From JAVVEH01 sp032251435 (GTDB lineage Bacteria; Verrucomicrobiota; Lentisphaeria; Oligosphaerales; MVZH01), in NCBI GenBank assembly GCA_032251435.1, contig JAVVEH010000059.1, positions 1-23,439 of the forward strand: 23,439 bases of DNA, in the 5' to 3' direction. The notes under the pieces were generated by a model, which did no database searches, had not been told where the DNA came from, and worked only from the letters and a program-made list of their open reading frames with translations. The position numbers and the translations under genes were made by a program. The first letter of the stretch is position 1. Every line of letters starts with the position of its first letter. Of the stretch, positions 13,592 through 20,900 are shown piece after piece.

Positions 13592-13990
13592 ATTGATTAA
13601 ACCCCTGCTAACCCCTGCAAAAAGCCATAATGCCACAAAATGCCACAAAAAATTTAAGCACGGATTAAGGGAAAGCGGCCCGGCGGTTAAAAATCATAAT
13701 GCCACAAAAAACGCCATAACGGCCCCAAACGGCCCAACTTTTTTCAGCATGGTTTAAGCAGGAATAGGAAAAAAGGCATTTTCAACAACGGCACAAAAAT
13801 GATTTTCCATCGCCCACCTTTGATTCTTGACAAACCCAGGCGGGAGTCTCTTGGAGCTGATAAAGAAATGCACTCTACCCAGATTCTCTTCCTCGTCGCG
13901 CGCTTGAATAATTAAAACCTTACCTACGCCTTCCCTGTTCCGTGCTTGTTTTAATTGCAAAAGGCAGGTGGAAAGCTGTTAGAACCATTT
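13592..13990. other. Gene-poor stretch with short direct repeats
   Basis: I see no supportable gene. The first 170 bp hold two aacccctgc (13600-13608, 13610-13618) and three tgccacaaaa (13631-13640, 13641-13650, 13700-13709). tttaagca recurs at about 100-bp intervals (13549, 13653, 13753). Such short direct repeats beside a tRNA could be arm-type recombinase sites or repeat debris. A 68-codon minus-strand frame (13754-13960) starts with TTG, lacks a ribosome-binding site and matches nothing I know. Confidence 0.5.
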
Positions 13991-14032
13991 GATCTCCCCA
14001 GGCCATCCTTCCGGCCCGGGGAGATCTTTTTT
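13991..14032 (+). terminator. Strong rho-independent terminator without an identified upstream gene
   Basis: A perfect 9-bp stem (gatctcccc 13991-13999 / ggggagatc 14018-14026) has an inner ggcc/ggcc pairing (14001-14004 / 14013-14016) and six Ts (14027-14032). It implies a plus-strand transcript ending here, but the nearest certain plus-strand gene is the tRNA 600 bp upstream, which has its own terminator. It may insulate the defence genes from upstream read-through. Confidence 0.85.
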
Positions 14033-14244
14033 CTTGGCCGGGTTACAAATGGATCGGTAATCTGACGATAGAGAATTATATGTAATATTTCCCTCTATTC
14101 TGCTTGTTTCATGGTTAAAATAGCCTAAAGTAGATTTGTCCATTATCTAGGGCAAGGATTTTTTTTAAGTGTTGGTTCGAGGACTATTCTTTGAGGCTTG
14201 TCCGGCATCTCCAAACTTGGTTGGTATTGCATTAGGTTTAGTAC

Positions 14245-17118
14245 ATGGGTATGAGAGTGGCAGCTGGTGCCCGGGTTGTCATCCGGGATGCGGAATGGTT
14301 GGTGAAAACTGTGGACCGGACGTCTACGGGGACACTGTCGATTCGTGCTGTCGGTATTTCTGAACTGGTCCGGGGGCGCGAGGCAATATTTCTTGAGGAT
14401 CTGGAATCCTGGGGGGATGGTATTGAGGTCCTTGATCCAGCAGCTGTTAGACTGGTGCCGGATCCATCTCCCCATTACCGCAATTCTATGCTTTATATTG
14501 AGAGCCTTTTGCGCCAAACCCCTCCTACGGATCCTCCCGCCGAAGAAAAGATCTACCTGGGACATAAAGCGGCGATGGATGCCGTACCCTATCAACTTGA
14601 CCCGGCGATGCAGGCGCTCAAACAACCGCGCCAGCGGATTCTCATTGCGGATGCGGTCGGTCTGGGAAAAACGCTGGAAGCCGGTGTCCTGCTGACGGAG
14701 CTGATCCGCCGGGGCAAAGGGCGACGCATTCTGGTGGTCGCACTGAAGAGCATGCTGACCCAGTTCCAGAAGGAAATGTGGGCGCGTTTTTCAATCGGTC
14801 TCACCCGTTTGGATTCGGTCGGTATTCAACGGGTGAAGCAACAGATCCCCGCCAATCATAATCCCTTCTATTTTTTCGACCGGTCGATCATCTCCATTGA
14901 CACTCTCAAGCAGGATTCCGAGTACCGTCCCTATATCGAGAACTGCCATTGGGATGTGATCATCATAGATGAGGCGCACAATGTCGCAGAACGTGGCAGT
15001 CATTCTCTGCGGGCCCGGTTGGCTAAACTGTTGTCCTCGCGTTCCGATACACTCATTATGCTGTCCGCAACCCCTCATGATGGGCGCAAAGAATCATTCG
15101 CGAGCCTGATGAATATGCTGGATCCAACAGCTATTGCCAATCCCGAAGATTATGGCCCGGAAGATATCAAAGGATTGTTTATTCGCCGTTTCAAGAAAGA
15201 TATCCAGCATCAGGTCAGGACAGCATTCATGGATCGGACCATCCGCAAAGAGATCGCCGATGCCGGTCCCAGTGAAGAAAGCGCTTTCGACCAGCTCACG
15301 TCGTTGAAATTTAAAAAGCTCGATAGGAGAGGCTCCGGCAACAGGCTTTTCCGCACCACCCTGGAAAAGGCGCTCTTCTCCAGTCCCGCCGCATGCCTGG
15401 AAACCGCCAACCACCGAATCAAGAACCTGGAGGCCAGTAAAACTCCGGAAGCTGCTGAAGACATCAGTCAACTGCGGGACCTGGTCACAGCTTTGGAGGG
15501 CATCGGCCCGAAGCAGTTTTCAAAATATCAGGCATTGGTAAAACTGATTCGTGACAAACAGGAAGGGTTCGGCTGGTCCGGACGCGATGCGACAGACCGC
15601 CTGGTCATTTTCACCGAGCGGATCGAGACTCTAAAGTTCCTTTGTGAAAACCTCAAAAAAGACCTCAAGCTCAAAGACAAACAGGTCGAGATTCTACATG
15701 GCACACTGTCTGATGTGGATCAGCAGCGGGTGGTTGAAGCGTTCGGGCAGGAAGAGTCGCCCGTGCGTATTCTGATCGCTTCTGATCTGGCGGCGGAAGG
15801 AATCAATCTGCACTACCTGTCTCATCGACTCGTCCATTTTGACATTCCCTGGTCATTGATGGTCTTTCAGCAGCGAAATGGCCGTGTCGATCGCTATGGT
15901 CAGACACAGCAACCTGAGATTGCCTATTTGATGACCCGGGCCCGGAATCCCGATATCAAAGGCGACATGCGGATTCTGGAGGTCTTGATCGAAAAGGATC
16001 AGCAGGCCTACAAAAACATTGGCGATCCGTCCGCCTTCATGCGGGAATATGATGTTGACCGGGAGGAAGAACGGACCGCCGCCGCAATGGAGGCAGACGT
16101 TACGGCTGAAGAGTTTGACGCCTCTCTGGAAGCTGGCCTGGCGGATGACCCACTGGCGATTCTTCTCGGAGAAGATGAGGAGCCCCCGACCGGACAAGCG
16201 GCGGAAAGCACACATGATCTCCCTTCGATTTTCAACAGTGACTACGACTATGCGAAGGCCGCAGCCAATCTTTTACGGGAAGGGCGGCGGATTGACGGTC
16301 ACTTTGATGATGCTCAACAGTTTATCACCCTCAACTGGCAGGAAGATTTCACTCACTGCATGCGTGATCTACCACAGGAAGTGCGGGCGGAGATCCGGGA
16401 GGAAACTCAAGTCATTGTCACCACGGACCGGCAGCGTTTGAAAAATGAGATGGTCCGGTGTCGCAAAGAAGAACACGCCTGGCCCCGTTTCAGCCTGCTC
16501 TGGGATCTTCACCCGGTGATGGACTGGTTTAACAACAGCGTGTTGACGGTCTTTGGACGCCACGAAGCCCCCGTTATCCACGTGCCGAAAGGGCTTCAGC
16601 CCGGACAGACACTATTTCTCATGACCGGGTTGATCCCCAACCGCAAAAGTCAGCCTTTGATCCATCGGTGGTTCGGCCTGCTGTTCAGCGATGGGAAAAC
16701 ACCGGAGATTCTTTTTCTAGATCAGGTGATCAACCTTGTCGGGCTTGGTTTCGGGAAAATCCCCAATCCGGGGAAATCAGTGGATTCAAAAAGGTTGGCA
16801 AAGCTTCTGCCCCGGGCGGTGGATGATGCCCGCCAGTGGATGAGTGCCAGCCGGGATGAGTTCCATGCCACCATTCAGCCATTGCTGGATAAGCATATGG
16901 CGGAGCTGAAACGGCTCAAAGGCGACCGCATGCGTCAGCTCGAACTGGACTTCGGAGACGCGACAACCACCTCGCGGCGTCAGGCCTCCAAAAAAGAAGC
17001 CCGGCAACGGGAGATTGACACCGTGTTCGCCGAAACCGAGAAATGGATTGCCGACACCATGACCACTGAAGATGATCCCTACATCCGGGTGGTCGCCGCA
17101 TTCGTGGGAGGTGCATGA
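14245..17118 (+). CDS. drmD: SNF2-family helicase, DrmD-like (class 1 DISARM)
   Basis: This 957-aa protein is a superfamily 2 SNF2/HepA-type ATPase that probably translocates on DNA as part of an anti-phage system. The N-terminal domain reads GARVVIRDAEWLVKTVDRT and SIRAVGISELVRGREAIFLEDLE. The Walker A motif is ADAVGLGKTLEAG (135-147), Walker B is IDEAHN (241-246) and motif III is SATPH (274-278). The C-terminal helicase lobe (about 450-560) has IFTERIETLKFL, ASDLAAEGINLHYLSH (about 510) and QQRNGRVDRYGQTQ (about 541). The pattern RILIADAVGLGKTLE...TRLDSVGIQRV...NPFYFFDRSIISIDTLK matches my memory of DISARM DrmD closely. ATG 14245 has an AGG 8 nt upstream; ATG 14251 is an alternative. The stop overlaps the DUF3800 gene. 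Confidence 0.82.
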   Translation: MGMRVAAGARVVIRDAEWLVKTVDRTSTGTLSIRAVGISELVRGREAIFLEDLESWGDGIEVLDPAAVRLVPDPSPHYRNSMLYIESLLRQTPPTDPPAEEKIYLGHKAAMDAVPYQLDPAMQALKQPRQRILIADAVGLGKTLEAGVLLTELIRRGKGRRILVVALKSMLTQFQKEMWARFSIGLTRLDSVGIQRVKQQIPANHNPFYFFDRSIISIDTLKQDSEYRPYIENCHWDVIIIDEAHNVAERGSHSLRARLAKLLSSRSDTLIMLSATPHDGRKESFASLMNMLDPTAIANPEDYGPEDIKGLFIRRFKKDIQHQVRTAFMDRTIRKEIADAGPSEESAFDQLTSLKFKKLDRRGSGNRLFRTTLEKALFSSPAACLETANHRIKNLEASKTPEAAEDISQLRDLVTALEGIGPKQFSKYQALVKLIRDKQEGFGWSGRDATDRLVIFTERIETLKFLCENLKKDLKLKDKQVEILHGTLSDVDQQRVVEAFGQEESPVRILIASDLAAEGINLHYLSHRLVHFDIPWSLMVFQQRNGRVDRYGQTQQPEIAYLMTRARNPDIKGDMRILEVLIEKDQQAYKNIGDPSAFMREYDVDREEERTAAAMEADVTAEEFDASLEAGLADDPLAILLGEDEEPPTGQAAESTHDLPSIFNSDYDYAKAAANLLREGRRIDGHFDDAQQFITLNWQEDFTHCMRDLPQEVRAEIREETQVIVTTDRQRLKNEMVRCRKEEHAWPRFSLLWDLHPVMDWFNNSVLTVFGRHEAPVIHVPKGLQPGQTLFLMTGLIPNRKSQPLIHRWFGLLFSDGKTPEILFLDQVINLVGLGFGKIPNPGKSVDSKRLAKLLPRAVDDARQWMSASRDEFHATIQPLLDKHMAELKRLKGDRMRQLELDFGDATTTSRRQASKKEARQREIDTVFAETEKWIADTMTTEDDPYIRVVAAFVGGA

Positions 17119-17765
17119 TGTGGTGGCTGTACCTTGATGAAAGTGGCGATCTGGGATTCGATTTTGTTAATAAGAAGCCCTCGAACTTCTTCACTATCTG
17201 CATTCTGGCGACCAGCCAGAAGTCGACCGACATTGCCTTCGGTCGGGCTGTCAAGCGCACATTAAAGAACAAATTAAACGCAGGAGCTCACAAAAAAAGG
17301 ATGGTACCCGAATTGAAAGGCTCTGCCAGTCGATTGTCGATTAAGAAGTACGCCTGGAAACACATTGAAGACGAGACATTCGGCATTTACTGCATCACGC
17401 TTAACAAACGACGGGTATACCCTCGTCTAGCTGAGCAGAAATCACACGTGTACAATTATGTTGCCCGTATGGTGATCGACCAGATTCCATTTGAAAAAGC
17501 AACTGGCAGTGTGCGGATGGTCATCGACCGGAGTAAGGGGAAACGGCAGGTGTGGGAATTCAACGAATACATTGAACGCCAACTTCAGGGGCGTATCAGT
17601 CCGGATGTCGAACTCGAGTTCAAACACGGAGATTCTCAAAACTGGGCCGGACTGCAGTGGGCGGATCTTTTCGCCTGGGGAGTGTTTCGGAAATACGAGC
17701 AGGGCGACTCGGAATGGTATGACGTGTTTCAGTCAAAGGTATTATACGATGAACAATACCTCTAA
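17118..17765 (+). CDS. DUF3800 domain protein
   Basis: The protein belongs to DUF3800, a family often found in defence islands and suggested to have an RNase H-like fold; its activity here is unproven. The hallmark LYLDESGDLGF lies at residues 4-14 (D7, E8, D11). Further acidic residues that could complete a metal site are D137 in MVIDRSKG and D183 in GLQWADLFAW, the usual C-terminal motif. The length of 215 aa is normal. ATG 17118 is preferred because GGGAGG (17106-17111) is 6 nt upstream; ATG 17115 would leave only 3 nt. Either way it overlaps the helicase stop, so the two are translationally coupled and probably act together. Confidence 0.85.
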   Translation: MWWLYLDESGDLGFDFVNKKPSNFFTICILATSQKSTDIAFGRAVKRTLKNKLNAGAHKKRMVPELKGSASRLSIKKYAWKHIEDETFGIYCITLNKRRVYPRLAEQKSHVYNYVARMVIDQIPFEKATGSVRMVIDRSKGKRQVWEFNEYIERQLQGRISPDVELEFKHGDSQNWAGLQWADLFAWGVFRKYEQGDSEWYDVFQSKVLYDEQYL

Positions 17766-17943
17766 ACAAAAAAAGAGCGCGCCCCACAAGAATCTTTCGC
17801 CATGGCTGTGGCCGCCCGCGGGACGGGAACACCATGAACTTCTTGCAACGGACTTACCGCTCAACACCCTTAATATAGCAGTTTATGGCAGAATGCAAAT
17901 TGAAAAGAAAATGGCTGATAAAATAGAGCCCGGATGGGCATAA
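17749..17943 (+). CDS. Possible small protein, function unknown (64 aa)
   Basis: An ATG inside the 3' end of the DUF3800 gene, 9 nt after an AAAGG (17735-17739), opens a 64-codon frame to a stop at 17941-17943. The product begins MNNTSKQKKSAPHKNLSPWLWPP and has no recognisable domain, signal or membrane segment. It fills the gap between the DUF3800 gene and the methylase and overlaps the former by 17 bp. The short length and lack of homology mean it may be a chance frame in what is otherwise a 205-bp spacer. Confidence 0.3.
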   Translation: MNNTSKQKKSAPHKNLSPWLWPPAGREHHELLATDLPLNTLNIAVYGRMQIEKKMADKIEPGWA

Positions 17944-17970
17944 TATATAACAGGATACAGAACGCGTCAC

Positions 17971-20900
17971 ATGGCTATTGATTTAACAGGCATCGGCAAT
18001 ATCAACGAGTTCTACACGGACCACTATCTGGCGGCCGTGCTGGAGAACGACCTGAAAGACCTGTTCCGCACCTGGACCGAGATGGACCGGGAGAAGACGG
18101 GACAGATCTCGCCGCCGCGTGCCCTGAACAATCTGCACAAACCCTACTTCCGCCTGCTTTCGGAACTGGAACGGGCCTGGGATCCGGCGGAGATCGCCGC
18201 ACGTCAACGCACTCTGATCGCCGAGTTGCTCCACGCTCTTGGCTACAGTCTGCAACCGACGGAAATCTCCTTAGACGGACTGGGTAAAAAAGAGGATAAT
18301 GTTGTCCTGCCAATCCTGGGAGGCGTTAAGAACGCGGCCGGCGCGCCGTTGCTGTGGATCATCGAAACGATCTGTCCGGTGGAGGAGATGCAGAGCCCCC
18401 TGGATCAGCAGCTCGATCCCTGCCAGATTGCGGATTCCGCACTGTCGTCCCTGCCGGAACATGAGTCACTCGAGGAGCTGATATCAAAACGGATATTCTC
18501 GCTCCCCGAACCCCCGCGCTGGGTGCTGGCCATTAACCTGGGCGGCATCGAACTGATCGACCGCAGTAAGTGGGCGGAGAAACGTCTACTGCGGTTTGAT
18601 GTTAAAGAGATTTTCGACCGTCGGGAAAGCACCACGCTCCGGGCCATGGCGGCGCTGCTGCACCGGGAGTCGGTGTGCCCGGAAGAAGGCATGCCGCTGC
18701 TGGATACGCTGGCGGAGAATTCGCATAAACATGCGTACGCGGTCAGCGAGGATTTGAAGTACGCCGCCCGCGAAGCGATCGAGCTGCTGGGCAACGAAGC
18801 GGTGTACTACATTCGCGAGGTCCGCAAGGAAGCGATCTTCGGCAAGACGGGAAAACCTGTCCTTGACGAGGCGGAACTGACCAACGAGTGCCTGCGCTAT
18901 CTGTATCGGCTTTTGTTTCTGTTCTATATCGAAGCCCGCGAAGAGCTGGGCTATGCCCCCCTCAACAGCGAGGAGTACCGGCTTGGCTACAGCCTGGAGT
19001 CGCTGCGCAATCTGGAAATGGTGCCGCTGACGACCGACGATGCGCGCAATGGCATGTATATCGACCAGAGCATCACACTCCTGTTCAAGCTGCTCTACGA
19101 GGGGTTTGAACCCAGCAAAAACAAGCAAGCCTTGCTGGGCGGATTACAGGGCTCTCTGCACCACACGTTTGATATGGCCCCCTTGAAGAGTCATCTGTTC
19201 GATCCGTCCCGCACCCCGATTCTCAACAAGGTGAAGTTCCGGAATCATGTCCTCCAGCGAGTGCTGAAGCTGCTGTCGCTGTCGACCGGACGCGGCCAAA
19301 GCGGCCGCAATCACCGCAGCGGTCGGATTTCCTATGCCCAGCTCGGCATCAATCAGCTGGGAGCCGTCTACGAAGGGTTACTATCCTACAGCGGATTCTT
19401 TGTCGCCCGGGAAGGTGGGCTCTACGAAGTCCGCAATCCGAAGGACGACTATAACGAGCTGCATAATGCCTATTTCGTGCCAGCCCACGAACTGGAACAC
19501 TACTCGAAGGCGGAACGCTTTATCCCGCAGCTTGATCCGGATACCGGTAAAACGGTCGAAAGACTCCGCCATTTCCCGCGCGGGACATTCATCTACCGTC
19601 TGGCCGGACGCAACCGTCAGAAGTCGGCTTCCTACTACACCCCGGAATGCCTCACCCAGTGCGTGGTCAAGTACGCCCTCAAGGAACTCCTGAAAGACAA
19701 ATCGGCTGACGAAATCCTACACCTCACGATCTGTGAACCGGCCATGGGATCAGGCGCCTTCCTCAACGAGGCCATCAATCAACTCGCCGCCGCCTACCTC
19801 CAAGCCAAACAGCGGGAAGCGAAGAATGGGGCGCTGCGCCAAACCCCGCTGGGGGACGTCCAGACTTCCCCCAGACCCCTTTCATCAAGGGATGTGCGCA
19901 ACCCGCAGACGGAAAGCCCGCCTGCGGATTCCGCACATCCGGTGGCCGACGCTTCGCGTGATGAATCCACGGTTGATGCTATCTCTTTACCCTGCGCAGC
20001 AGCGCCTGCCGTTTGCGGAATTTCGTCATCCGGTACTCCGGAGGGGGAAATTCCGCGAACCCGAGATGAGGGGTCCGGGGAGTCGCGACGCCCCGGCGGG
20101 GGTTCGGGGGCAGAGCCCCTGACTGTCCTGGGGCATGATGAGTATGGTCAGGAGTTGCAGCGGGTCAAGGCGTATATTGCGGCGAACAATGTATATGGGG
20201 TGGATTTGAATTCGGTGGCCGTGGAATTGGCGGAGGTGTCGTTGTGGCTGAATACGATTCATCCGGGGTGCCCGGTACCGTGGCTGAACATGCAACTGGT
20301 GGCCGGCAATTCCCTGATTGGCACCCGCCGGCAGGCATATAAATCCTCTCTTCTCAATCCCAAAAAAGGCGACCCAAAATGGCTCGACGAGCCCCCCGTC
20401 CACTACCCGCTCAATCCGAACGTCGGGGTTTCGCACCCCGAACCCCGCGCCGGGGCGTCTCGACTCCCCGGACCCCTCACTCAGGTTTCCGGAATTTTGC
20501 CCGCCGAAGCGTCGGACAAAATTCCGGAAACGATGGCCAATGCTTCGCGTGGAAATAAACACGAAGTGGACGCTCCGGTTGGCGAAGTTGGTGGTGCGGC
20601 TTCCGCAGCGGCAAGTTCGCCAACCCAGGATGAAGGGGGACCGGGGGAAGTCTGGACGTCCCCCGGCGGGGGTGTGGGGGCTGGCCCCCGCAGGCCGTCG
20701 CGGTCGGTGTATCACTTTTTGTTGCCGGATACGAACATGTCAGCGTACAGCGACAAAGTGGTCAAGGGGATGGTGGAATACGAGACCGACGACGGCAAGA
20801 CCCGGAGTCGGTTTGATGATATACGTGATTGGCGGCGGGACTTCTGCAAACCCTTTGAAGAACATCAGATTGACATTTTAGAGCGTTTGTCGCATCAGAT

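Noticed and set aside
13754..13960. 68-codon minus-strand frame before the defence region
   Set aside because: It would need a TTG start without a ribosome-binding site and has no family I recognise; at most an integrase-region relic.
20026..20715. 229-codon minus-strand frame inside the methylase gene
   Set aside because: It arises from the inverted palindromic elements being open on both strands; the plus-strand methyltransferase motifs are decisive.
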